Notes under the pieces: model-generated
Database searches by the model: none
What the model was told of the DNA's origin: nothing
What the model saw: only the letters and a program-made list of their open reading frames with translations
Shown here: positions 15,978 through 24,622 of the stretch, in pieces
How the letters are laid out: each line of letters starts with the position of its first letter
How positions within the stretch are numbered: the stretch's first letter is position 1
Program-made: the position numbers and the translations under genes
Origin: Fodinicurvata fenggangensis DSM 21160
GTDB lineage: Bacteria; Pseudomonadota; Alphaproteobacteria; Kiloniellales; DSM-21159
DNA: 64,000 bases
Direction: 5' to 3'
Assembly: GCF_000686045.1 (NCBI RefSeq)
Contig: NZ_JMLV01000005.1
Coordinates: 124,001-188,000, forward strand

Positions 15978-18900
15978 ATGCCAAGGGAATCCTGCTGTAG
16001 CCAGGTCCTGCAGCTTGCGACCCGCCATCTTGCGACGCCTGTCGGGGCGCTCCTGCTGAAGGACGCGGGGGGCATGCGGCTTGAAGCATCCAGGGGCTTC
16101 GCGCCGGGCGCCTTCGATAGTGCTGCCTGGGCCCAGGCAGCCCTCGATGGATTGACGGTGGTGGAGGACCTGCAGGCTTCAAATGCTGCGCCGCCGTTTC
16201 CTGTGAGGCAGATCTGTTCCGACCTTCGATTCCTTGCGGCCGTTCCCGTTATTGCCGACAAGGGTGTGCCTGTTGGACTTCTTTGGGTGGCCGACCGCGA
16301 ACGGCGAAGCTTGTTACCGGAAGAGGGCAGGGACCTTCAACACTATGGGGAACTGGCTGGGCAACTGCTGGAGGGGCAACAGCAGAAGGAAGGCGTGAAG
16401 GAGCTGCATCCCCTGCAACTGGAGCTGGCCGAAGCCTTGCCGCACATGGTCTGGTCGGCCCGTCCCGATGGTGTGGTGGACTACATCAGCCGCTATCTGA
16501 ACGATTTCTGTGGTGTCGAGGAAATCGATGCCGCGGCGGGTGAATGGCTGGAGATGCTTCATCCCGATGACCGGGAGCGAACCTTGCAAGTCTGGGTCAG
16601 AGCGCGGGAGGAAGAAACCGACTACAAGGTCGAGTTTCGCATCTATCACGCTGCCTCCCAAAACTATCGCTGGCACCTTGTGGCCGCCAGGCCCCAGCGC
16701 GATGCCGAGGGCCGTATTGTCCGCTGGCATGGAACGACTGTGGATATCCATGACCAGAAGCAGACCGAAAAACAGCACGAGGCCCTGCTGAAGGCGATTC
16801 CCTTTGGTGTTCACGGTGTGGATGCCGAAGGCAGGGTGATCTTCGAGAACCCTTCCGCTGCCAGAATGTTCGGCTATCAGGAGGGTGAGCTGATGGGGCA
16901 GCACGCCCACGATCACTTTCACCATCATCATGCCGATGGCACGCCTTACCCCATCGAGGACTGCCCCATCTTTCATACCCTTCAGGATGGACAGGTTCGC
17001 CAGGTCGAGGATGATGTCTTCTTCCGGAAGGACGGCAGTTCCTTTCCTGCGTCCTATATGGCAGCTCCGATTGTCGATGCGGAAGGTGAGATCACCGGAG
17101 GTGTCGTGGGCTTCCGCGACGTGACGACCGAACGCCTCGAGGAGAATCTGAGGGTCCTGGAGGCGCAGACTCTGGACCGGGTCAGTTCGGCATCGCCTCT
17201 GTCCGAAGTCCTGGAAGGCATTACCGAGAGTGTGGACAGTCTGCTGCCAGGGGTGCACTCCTCGGTACTCCTGGTGGAGAATGGCCGCCTGCTCCATGGC
17301 GCGGCGCCCGGCTTGCCGGAAGATTACAACAGGACCCTGGACGGCCAACCGATTGGCGATAATGCAGGTTCCTGCGGGACAGCCGCCTGGCGTGGAGAGC
17401 CGGTGATCGTCAGTGATATCCGCAGCGATCCGCTTTGGCGGGACTATCGCGAGCTTGCCGATTCCTGTGGTCTGCGCGCCTGCTGGTCGGTCCCGATCCT
17501 GGATGCCAAGGGGAAAACCATGGCAACCTTCGCCGTCTACTACGGCGAAGTCCGCGCCCCTGATCGCCGCCAAATGGAACTCATCCGGCGAATCAGCCAA
17601 TATGTGCGCGTGGCGATCGAACGGACCCGCCAGCACAAGCGCATGGAGCAAAGCGAGGCGCGCTATCGTTCGCTCTTCAACCTGGTTCCGGTTTCCATCT
17701 GGGAAGAGGATTGGAGCGCCATCCTGCCAATTGCCGCGGAGTTGCGGGCGCGTGAAAGCGGTGATCTCAAGGTCTATATGGAAGAGCAGCCAGAGATCGT
17801 TGACGAGGCTCTGCAACTCATTCGCACGCTGGATGTAAATCAGGCCTCGCTGGAGATCTTCAAGGCAGAGGGCAAGCACCAACTTCTGCAATCCTTGCCG
17901 CAAATCCTCGATACACCGGACAGCAAGGTGCGGCTTGCGGAGGTTCTTGTCGCCCTGGCTGAAGGCAAGCGCACCTACCAGACTGAAATGCAGATGCGGA
18001 CGATGGATGGTCGCACGATTCACGTTCTGCTTGGCATGGCCCTGCCTGAATTGGATGCCTCCTCCGGTCGCGTACTGGTCAGCCTGATGGACATAACGGC
18101 CCGCAAGGAGGCAGAGCAGCGGTTCCTGACCGTCGCCCAGGCGACAAACGACGTGATCTGGGACTGGAACCTCAACATGGACCGAATCTGGTGGAACGAT
18201 GGTCTCTCCTCAGTCTTCGGCTATGAACTGGAGACTGGCATGACAGAGGCTTCCTTCTGGGACAGCCATCTGCATCCCGAAGATCGGGAGCGCGTAGTGA
18301 CTGCATTGAACTCCGTATTGGCGCAGGAGCAATCGCTCTGGCAATGCGAGTATCGATTCATGCGCGCCGACGGAAGCTATGCCGAGGTTTTGGACAAGGG
18401 CGTCATCATTCCGGACGAGCAGGGCAAGCCCGCGCGCATGGTTGGAAGCCTGCAGGACCTGACGGAGCGCCGGCATCTGGAAGCACAGCTGCGGCAGGCG
18501 CAACGGCTGGATGCCGTGGGTCAATTGACTGGAGGCGTCGCCCATGACTTCAACAATCTCCTGACGGTTATCCTGGGCAATATCGAATTGCTGTCGGAGC
18601 GTCTGGGAGAGGACGCAAACCTGAAAAGTCTGGTCGATATGACAGCCCGCGCTGCTGATCGCGGGGCCGAGTTGACCAGTCACCTGCTGGCCTTTTCGCG
18701 TCAGCAACCCTTGAAGCCGGGGGCGACGGACATCAATCCGCTGGTGACAGAATTCGAGACGCTGCTGCGCCGGACGCTTGGCGAGACCATCGAGATCGAA
18801 CTGGCTCTGTCTGACGACCTCTATCCCGCCATGGTGGATCCGGTGGAACTGGAAAACGCCATTTTGAACATCTGCCTAAATGCCAGGGACGCCATGCCCG

Positions 18901-19649
18901 AGGGCGGCCGAATCGTTCTTGAAACGTCCGGGATCGATCTGCGGGAAGAGGCTCCCCCGTGGGCAGAGGATTTGGAGCCCGGCGACTATGTGGCCCTGTC
19001 CATTACCGACAACGGGCTTGGCATGGATCAAAGCACGCTGGAGCAGGCCGTGGAGCCCTTCTTCACCACCAAGGATGTAGGCAAGGGCAGTGGTCTGGGC
19101 CTGAGCATGGTTTATGGCTTCGCACGGCAATCGAAGGGCCATGCTCATATCGACTCGGCTCCAGGTATGGGGACAAGGGTCACGCTCTACCTGCCACGTG
19201 CCGGTGCGGATGAAGGTGCAATCGAGGACAAGGTGGAGGAGAAGGCCGGCAGCCAGGGAACGGGCAAGATCCTGTTGGTGGAGGATGACGCGTTGGTTCG
19301 CAGCCACGTCTCTGATCAGCTTTCCATGCTGGGGTATCAGGTTGTGGCCTGCGAAAATGGACCAGCCGCCCTCGAGGCCTTGCAACGGCAGCAGTGTGTT
19401 GACCTTCTGTTCACTGACATCGTGATGCCGGACGGCATGGATGGACGGGAATTGGCTGAGGCGGCGCAGCGCCTTTGTCCCGATCTGCCAGTCCTCTTTA
19501 CCTCCGGCTACAGCGAGGAACTTGCAAGGCGCGATAACCAGGACAAGACGGTTCACCTTCTGGCCAAGCCCTACAAGCGGGCCGATCTGGCTCGCAAGCT
19601 TTGCGAGGCGCTGGAAGACTGTGGTTCAGGGCAGGCCGGGCAAGGGTGA
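15978..19649 (+). CDS. Hybrid sensor histidine kinase (GAF, PAS, PAS, GAF, PAS-like, PAS, HisKA, HATPase, receiver)
   Basis: This is a large (1223-residue) sensor without obvious transmembrane segments. Reading from the N-terminus I see a GAF-like domain (about 5-135), PAS domains (about 155-265 and 268-390), a second GAF (about 400-545), a PAS-like region (about 565-705) and a PAS domain (about 715-830). The HisKA H-box is GGVAHDFNNLLTVILGN with His856. The HATPase carries ENAILNICLNARDAMPEGG, SITDNGLGMD and GKGSGLGLSMVYGF. A C-terminal receiver has KILLVEDDALVRSH and FTDIVMPDGMDG with Asp1147. The class usually signals through the attached receiver to an unlinked phosphotransfer partner. 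The ATG at 15978 follows GGAGTGAGG. The ligand is unknown. Confidence 0.92.
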   Translation: MPRESCCSQVLQLATRHLATPVGALLLKDAGGMRLEASRGFAPGAFDSAAWAQAALDGLTVVEDLQASNAAPPFPVRQICSDLRFLAAVPVIADKGVPVGLLWVADRERRSLLPEEGRDLQHYGELAGQLLEGQQQKEGVKELHPLQLELAEALPHMVWSARPDGVVDYISRYLNDFCGVEEIDAAAGEWLEMLHPDDRERTLQVWVRAREEETDYKVEFRIYHAASQNYRWHLVAARPQRDAEGRIVRWHGTTVDIHDQKQTEKQHEALLKAIPFGVHGVDAEGRVIFENPSAARMFGYQEGELMGQHAHDHFHHHHADGTPYPIEDCPIFHTLQDGQVRQVEDDVFFRKDGSSFPASYMAAPIVDAEGEITGGVVGFRDVTTERLEENLRVLEAQTLDRVSSASPLSEVLEGITESVDSLLPGVHSSVLLVENGRLLHGAAPGLPEDYNRTLDGQPIGDNAGSCGTAAWRGEPVIVSDIRSDPLWRDYRELADSCGLRACWSVPILDAKGKTMATFAVYYGEVRAPDRRQMELIRRISQYVRVAIERTRQHKRMEQSEARYRSLFNLVPVSIWEEDWSAILPIAAELRARESGDLKVYMEEQPEIVDEALQLIRTLDVNQASLEIFKAEGKHQLLQSLPQILDTPDSKVRLAEVLVALAEGKRTYQTEMQMRTMDGRTIHVLLGMALPELDASSGRVLVSLMDITARKEAEQRFLTVAQATNDVIWDWNLNMDRIWWNDGLSSVFGYELETGMTEASFWDSHLHPEDRERVVTALNSVLAQEQSLWQCEYRFMRADGSYAEVLDKGVIIPDEQGKPARMVGSLQDLTERRHLEAQLRQAQRLDAVGQLTGGVAHDFNNLLTVILGNIELLSERLGEDANLKSLVDMTARAADRGAELTSHLLAFSRQQPLKPGATDINPLVTEFETLLRRTLGETIEIELALSDDLYPAMVDPVELENAILNICLNARDAMPEGGRIVLETSGIDLREEAPPWAEDLEPGDYVALSITDNGLGMDQSTLEQAVEPFFTTKDVGKGSGLGLSMVYGFARQSKGHAHIDSAPGMGTRVTLYLPRAGADEGAIEDKVEEKAGSQGTGKILLVEDDALVRSHVSDQLSMLGYQVVACENGPAALEALQRQQCVDLLFTDIVMPDGMDGRELAEAAQRLCPDLPVLFTSGYSEELARRDNQDKTVHLLAKPYKRADLARKLCEALEDCGSGQAGQG

Positions 19650-19856
19650 GATTGGATCTGTCGTGCTCTGGATTCTTGCTGGATGTGGTTGTTTGCCACC
19701 GGGTGGCAGGGCTAGACTCCAGCCTTCAAATCCTCGGGCGATAATCTGGTATTTGCCCGAGCATTCGCAATCAAGATAAACAACGGAAATTGCAGTCCAC
19801 TTCGCCTGTAGGGCGTGAAGGGATGTCTTTGCCCAGGGAAAGGTGGTCAACGGCGC

Positions 19857-20810
19857 ATGACCTTGTCCTCAAAAGAATCGGCACGGACGAACGATCCGGG
19901 CCGCGGCATGGCGATGATGGCCATGGCCATGCTGCTGGTGCCGGGGATCGATGCCATCGCGAAGTCGCTCTCGCCTGAACTGTCGCCTTTTCAGATCGCT
20001 TTCCTGCGGTTCTTCGTCCAGAGCCTGCTGTTGGCCGGGATCCTGCTGGTCCTGACGCGTGGGCGCGCCTTTCGCCTGGCCTGGCATGCCTTGCCGGGCC
20101 TGGCCATTGCCGGGGCTCTCATGGGGGCGGCGGTCGGCCTGCTGTTCGGGGCATTGGTGCACATGCCGCTGGCCAACGCCATCGCGATCTTCTTCGTGCA
20201 GCCCTTGATCCTGACCGTCTTTTCCGCCCTGTTCCTGGGGGAGCAAGTCGGCATTCGGCGTTATACCGCAGTTGCCGTTGGGCTGGCGGGCGCCTTGATC
20301 GTGATCCGGCCGAACTGGATGGCTTTCGGGATCGTGGCGGTCTTTCCCCTGCTCTCGGCGCTCAGCTACGCGGCCATGTGGACCGTGATCCGCTCCATGA
20401 GTGCGCGCACGGGCGGCCTTCAGCTTCAGTTCTACAGCGGCGCCTTTGCCGCCCTGTTCCTGGGTCTGGGCGTCCTGGTGATGGATCTGGCGGGCGTCGG
20501 CGGTGCACTGCTTGACTGGCGGCCGCTCAGACTGTCGCTCTGGCTGCCCCTGCTGAGCCTGGGCGGCATTTCCGTGATCGGACACATGCTGATCGTCGCC
20601 GCTTTCCGGCGTACGGAAGCCAGCATCCTGGCACCCTTCCAGTACCTCGAGATCATCAGTGCGACGGTACTGGGTTATCTGATCTTCAATGACTTCCCGG
20701 ACGCGCTGACCTGGTTGGGCACGGCGATCATCCTGGCCTCGGGCCTGTATGTCTTCTATCGCGAACAACGCCTGGGACGGCAGGTGACCGCACAGAGTAA
20801 AGCGCGTTAA
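19857..20810 (+). CDS. DMT-superfamily permease, EamA family
   Basis: From the ATG at 19857, preceded by AAAGGTGG, the protein has 317 residues with about ten hydrophobic segments in two repeats, as expected for EamA exporters. Landmarks are SPFQIAFLRFFVQSLLLAG in the first repeat, ANAIAIFFVQPLILTVFSAL near the repeat boundary, and ILAPFQYLEIISATVLGYLI with FNDFPDALTWLGTAIILASG in the second. These proteins move amino acids, nucleotide-related metabolites or other small molecules across the inner membrane. Nothing nearby identifies the substrate. A weak hairpin (CTCGGGC 19733-19739, GCCCGAG 19755-19761) lies upstream, after the kinase gene. Confidence 0.9.
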   Translation: MTLSSKESARTNDPGRGMAMMAMAMLLVPGIDAIAKSLSPELSPFQIAFLRFFVQSLLLAGILLVLTRGRAFRLAWHALPGLAIAGALMGAAVGLLFGALVHMPLANAIAIFFVQPLILTVFSALFLGEQVGIRRYTAVAVGLAGALIVIRPNWMAFGIVAVFPLLSALSYAAMWTVIRSMSARTGGLQLQFYSGAFAALFLGLGVLVMDLAGVGGALLDWRPLRLSLWLPLLSLGGISVIGHMLIVAAFRRTEASILAPFQYLEIISATVLGYLIFNDFPDALTWLGTAIILASGLYVFYREQRLGRQVTAQSKAR

Positions 20811-20882
20811 GGAGGGGCGTCCCGCATCTGGTACGAATGAGGGGTGCCGGATCACGAAAGGGAAGGTCGGTCGCTTGATGCC

Positions 20883-21071
20883 TCAGCGCTTTTGCAGGCT
20901 ATAGCGCTGGGGGTCGCGCAGTTCGGCAGCCTGCTGGAAACGGCGCACCGTGGGCTTGTCGGCGCGCTGCAGGACAAAGGTGTTTTCCCGTTCTTCGACA
21001 ACATACCATTCTCGACGAGGCGGTTTGACAGAGATGTAAACTTGGCCGATTTTCACGGAGTCATCGGGCAT
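20883..21071 (-). CDS. Hypothetical protein, 62 residues
   Basis: I do not recognise a family. The ATG at 21071 is preceded by GGAAGGAGCC, a good ribosome site. The product is short and charged (KIGQVYISVKPPRREWYVVE, then ERENTFVLQRADKPTVRRFQ), with alternating hydrophobic residues suggesting a small beta-rich fold of the kind seen in short alphaproteobacterial orphan proteins. It converges with the EamA permease gene. The longer frame up to 21200 starts in sequence with no ribosome site and is not needed. Confidence 0.55.
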   Translation of the reverse strand: MPDDSVKIGQVYISVKPPRREWYVVEERENTFVLQRADKPTVRRFQQAAELRDPQRYSLQKR

Positions 21072-21375
21072 GGCTGGCTCCTTCCTTCTTTTGGCTTCAA
21101 TCGGGCCTCCTGGCTTGTTAGAGGTCGCGCTTGCGACAGGGATCGCACGCACCGCCTGAACCGGATCGGGGGCGGCAAGACGATTTCCTCTCGCCCGCAT
21201 GACCGGTCAAGGGGCGTTGCGGCCGACCAGAAGGAACAAGTGACGCTTCCCATGTAAAAATCATCTTCGAAGTGTTGTAGCCCGTAGCGCCAGAAATGTT
21301 CGGGAGGGAGATTGTCCCTCTTGCCGGCAGGCCTTGGGGCAGGTGAGTCATCGAAAGAGAGCAAGCAAGCGGTCA
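21072..21375. other. Intergenic region between the 62-residue gene and the HelD-like gene
   Basis: No gene is supported here. It should hold the divergent promoters for the two flanking genes. A small hairpin, GAGGGA (21304-21309) and TCCCTC (21315-21320), lies about 55 bases before the HelD-like start. Frames that cross it are not supported by ribosome sites or recognisable protein sequence. Confidence 0.5.
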
Positions 21376-23445
21376 ATGAGTGCAATCGAACAAGAGGAAA
21401 AGGCACGGCTGGATGCCTGCCTGCAGAGCATAGACAACAACCTGCAAAGCATTGGCACGCGCCTGAATGCCTATGCCCAGGAAATCCAGACCAACAAGGA
21501 TTATCTCTGGGAAGCCCGGCGTGACATGGACCATATCGAGAAGATCGCGGTGCGGGAGACCATCGACCAGAAGATGCGGTCGGGCGAGGTGCTTCAGGAA
21601 CAGCAGCAGAAGTTGAAGAAACTGAAGAAGTCGCCCTATTTCGGGCGCTTCGACTTTGCACGCGATGACGCTTAGGGAACTTCCGGAGAAGCTGTCTATG
21701 TCGGTGTGCACGACTTCCGTGACGAGAAGACCGACAGGACGCTGGTGCATGACTGGCGCGCGCCCATTTCCTCGCTGTTCTATGACTATGAAGTCGGCCC
21801 GGCCCGCTATCAGGCGCCGTCCGGGGAGATTGCCGGGCAGCTAACGCGCAAGCGCCAGTTCCGAATTCGGCAAGGCAAGCTGGAATTCCTTCTGGAAACC
21901 GAAGTCAACATTGTGGACGAGGTCCTGCAGGAGGAACTGAGCCGCTCGTCCGACGAGGGCATGAAAAACATTGTTGCGACCATCCAGCGCGACCAGAACG
22001 CCATCATCCGCGATGCTGAGGCCCAGACGCTGATCATCCAGGGGGTGGCCGGCTCGGGCAAGACCTCCATCGCTCTGCACCGCATTGCCTTCCTGCTCTA
22101 TCGCTTCAAGGACACGCTGAGTTCCGACGACATCCTGATCATATCGCCCAACCGCGTGTTCGCGGACTATATCGGTAACGTCCTGCCCGAGCTGGGGGAG
22201 GAACAGGTGGGCGAGATCGGCATGGAAACGCTGGCGGGCGAGCTGCTGGGGCACAAGTACCGTTTCCAGAGCTTTGCCGAACAGACAGCGCAGCTTCTGG
22301 ACAAGAACGATACGGCCATGAAGGAAAGGATCGCGGCCAAGGCCACCACCGACTTCCTGAAGCAGATCGATGCCTATGCGGATCACCTGGAAGCAAACTC
22401 GTTCCTGGCCGAGATGTGGCGTGTGGGCCGCAAGCTGGTGCCGGACTGGTTCTTCGAGGAGACCTGGCGCAAGCATCGCGGCCTGCCCTTTACCGAGCGT
22501 GTTGCGGAGGTGGTCAAGGCGGCCGAGCACAACATCGGGCTCTATTACAATTACGAGCTTTTGACCCACGAGCGGCAGTCGCTGCGCGAGGCTGTCCGGG
22601 GCATGGCGCGCAAGATCACCCTGCGCGAGGCCTACAAGCAGATGTTCGCCTGGATGGAGCGGCCGGACCTCTTCAAGCCTGCGGGCGGCATGCTGGAGTA
22701 TGCGGATGTCTTCCCGCTGATCTACCTGAAGATGCGGCTGGAGGGGGTGGACAATCCCCGCAAGGAGGTGAAGCACCTGCTGGTCGACGAGATGCAGGAC
22801 TATACAACCGTACAATACGCCGTCCTCGGTAAGCTGTTCTCCTGTCGCAAGACCATCCTGGGTGACGCCAGCCAGTCGGTGAATCCCTACAGCGCTTCGA
22901 GTCCTGAGGATATCCAGCGCGTCCTGCGGGCCCCGGCGCCCGTAAAGCTGACCAAGAGCTATCGCTCCAGTTGGGAGATCATGTAGTTCGCCCTGTGTGT
23001 CTCGCCAAACGAGGAGTTGGAGCCCTTGGAGCGGCACGGAGAGGCACCGCAGGTCATTCCCTGCAAGCGCCCAAGCGATGCGAAGGCCAGGATTGTCGAT
23101 GAGATCGAGGCTTTCCGTGTGTCCGATCACAACAGCCTGGCCATCATTGCCAAGACGCAGAAACAGGCCAACCGGCTGCATCGGCAATTGACGGAGACCG
23201 GCGTCGAAACACGCCTGCTGGATGCGAACAGCGAGGGCTATTCCGCCGGTATCATGGTCTGCACGGCGCACCTGGCCAAAGGCCTGGAGTTCGATCGTGT
23301 CATCGTCACGGATGCCTCGGCCGACACCTATCACACCGACCTGGAACGCAACCTGTTGTACGTTGCCTGCACACGCGCCATGCACCGTCTGACCGTCATA
23401 GCGCCGGGCGAACCGTCGCAATTCCTGCCGAAAACGATTGCGTGA
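21376..23445 (+). pseudogene. HelD-like UvrD/Rep-family helicase interrupted by two in-frame TAG codons
   Basis: A single reading frame of 690 codons encodes a HelD-type protein, which in other bacteria removes or recycles stalled RNA polymerase. The N-terminal coiled coil (about 1-80) ends SPYFGRFDF. Then come DWRAPISSLFYDYEVG, Walker A GVAGSGKTSIALHRIAFLLY, a Walker-B-like LLVDEMQDYTTVQYA, LGDASQSVNPYS, SYRSSWEIM and the C-terminal LLYVACTRAMHRLTVIAPGE. TAG codons interrupt it at 21673-21675 (after DDA) and 22984-22986 (within EIM-TAG-FAL). The frame is the same on both sides of each, and I see no frameshift or missing domain. Family members usually have Gln at the second site, so a CAG-to-TAG change is likely. 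It is either a young pseudogene, a gene read through by suppression, or affected by sequence error. ATG 21376 is the best start. Confidence 0.8.
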
Positions 23446-23500
23446 TTCGCAGGGAGCGTACCAGCGTTCAGGGGCACATGTTGTTTGAATGAGGAATCAC

Positions 23501-23543
23501 ATCACAATATGAATCGTATAGAATTTAATGATCATAATGTGAT
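23501..23543. promoter_or_regulatory. Near-perfect inverted repeat upstream of the SDR/oxidase/ABC cluster
   Basis: ATCACAATATGA (23501-23512) and TCATAATGTGAT (23532-23543) match as reverse complements at 11 of 12 positions, with a 19-base AT-rich spacer. They lie about 80 bases ahead of the first gene of the cluster. The low-GC stretch stands out from its surroundings and is the likely promoter. It is a candidate operator for the IclR-type regulator at the far end of the cluster; that link is inference. Confidence 0.45.
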
Positions 23544-23621
23544 TTGATTGAATGATTTCGCTGACTCTGCCGAAACAACTTCGCACCCTCCGCCTAATAA
23601 CAAAAAGAGAGGCGAGGGCAG

Positions 23622-24329
23622 ATGCTGGATCGAAGTGGGTCCGTTGCGTTGGTGTCCGGGGCATCCCGGGGAATCGGCGCTTCCATTGCACGCAAGCTTG
23701 TAGAGGACGGATGGCGGGTCAGTCTTGGCGCCCGGCAACCCGAGACTCTTGGCAATACGCTAGAAGCTGGCAGCGGCGTCCTCCATGCGCGCTATGATGC
23801 CGAAGACGCAGGCGCAGACGCGGCATGGGTCCAGGAAACCCTGCATCGCTGGGGGCGTATCGATGCTCTGGTCAATAACGCTGGCGTCGTGCTGCCCTTT
23901 ACTGTCGAGGACGATGACGAGACCAATCTCGATCGCACCCTCGAGATAAACGTCAAGGCGCCGCTTCGCCTGGCGCGCTTGTGCCTGCCGTACCTTCGCC
24001 AAGTCGATGCAGGGCGCATCATCAACATCTCTTCCCTCTCAGGGAAACGGGTCAAGAACGACAACGTCGCCTATGCAATGTCCAAGCATTCAGTCGTCGC
24101 CATGACGCATGCGCTGCGGAAGGCCGGTTGGGAGGACGGCGTTCGTGCGAGCGTGATCTGCCCCAGCTTCGTGAGCACCGACCTGACCGCCACGGTCACC
24201 AAGGTTGCGCAGGAGGAGATGACCTCTCCACACGACCTTGCCGAACTGGTGGGGACGGTGCTGCAACTTCCCAACCAGGCGAATGTCGCCGAATTGATCG
24301 TCAATTGCCGGTGCGAGGATATCTATTGA
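23622..24329 (+). CDS. Short-chain dehydrogenase/reductase (classical SDR)
   Basis: The 235-residue protein has the NAD(P) motif ALVSGASRGIGASIARKL, the NNAG motif in ALVNNAGVVLPF, the catalytic Ser in IINISSLSGKR and the Tyr-x3-Lys in VAYAMSKHSVVAMTHAL. It is a cytoplasmic oxidoreductase acting on a hydroxyl or carbonyl group. The ATG at 23622 follows GAGAGGCGAGGG. It leads the catabolic cluster and overlaps the next gene by one base (TGATG). The context suggests it handles the 2-oxo or hydroxy product freed by the oxidase complex encoded next, which is inference. The C-terminus ends NVAELIVNCRCEDIY. Confidence 0.9.
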   Translation: MLDRSGSVALVSGASRGIGASIARKLVEDGWRVSLGARQPETLGNTLEAGSGVLHARYDAEDAGADAAWVQETLHRWGRIDALVNNAGVVLPFTVEDDDETNLDRTLEINVKAPLRLARLCLPYLRQVDAGRIINISSLSGKRVKNDNVAYAMSKHSVVAMTHALRKAGWEDGVRASVICPSFVSTDLTATVTKVAQEEMTSPHDLAELVGTVLQLPNQANVAELIVNCRCEDIY

Positions 24330-24622
24330 TGCCGGGGCGCTTGCATCATCTCCAAAACCCACTGCCTGGCAAGACCGTGGAATTCCTGATCAATGGGCGG
24401 AAAGTAGCGGGTCGGGAGGGTGACAGCCTTTTGACGGCCATCCTGACGAATCACAAGGCGGTGCGGCAGTCGGAATTCGGGGATGGTCTTCGTGCAGGTT
24501 TCTGCTTCATGGGGGCCTGTCAGGATTGTTGGGTTGAGTTGAGTGACGGGAGCAAGGTTCGGGCCTGTACAACCCTGCTTGAAGAGGGAACCCATGTTTC
24601 CTTGCCGGAGCTGAAGCTTTGA
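24329..24622 (+). CDS. [2Fe-2S] ferredoxin-like small subunit of an HcnABC/opine-oxidase-type complex (HcnA-like)
   Basis: This 97-residue protein is too short to be more than a subunit. It matches the N-terminal [2Fe-2S] domain of sarcosine-oxidase alpha and HcnA: VEFLINGRKVAGREGDSLL, followed by the cysteine cluster CFMGACQDCWV and a later Cys in KVRACTT. It should pass electrons within a heterotrimeric flavoenzyme. The start is the ATG at 24329, sharing its A with the SDR stop. The stop overlaps the next gene by four bases. An upstream in-frame extension to 23981 lies within the SDR gene and is rejected. Confidence 0.88.
   Translation: MPGRLHHLQNPLPGKTVEFLINGRKVAGREGDSLLTAILTNHKAVRQSEFGDGLRAGFCFMGACQDCWVELSDGSKVRACTTLLEEGTHVSLPELKL

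Noticed and set aside
16314-18023. Minus-strand frame of 569 codons opposite the hybrid kinase
   Set aside because: Antisense to GAF/PAS sequence; no domain seen.
21661-22990. Frameshifts as the cause of the split HelD-like gene
   Set aside because: All three open segments are in the same frame; each break is a single TAG codon.
21841-23421. Minus-strand frame of 526 codons opposite the HelD-like gene
   Set aside because: It runs antisense to clear helicase motifs and lacks any recognisable domain or ribosome site.
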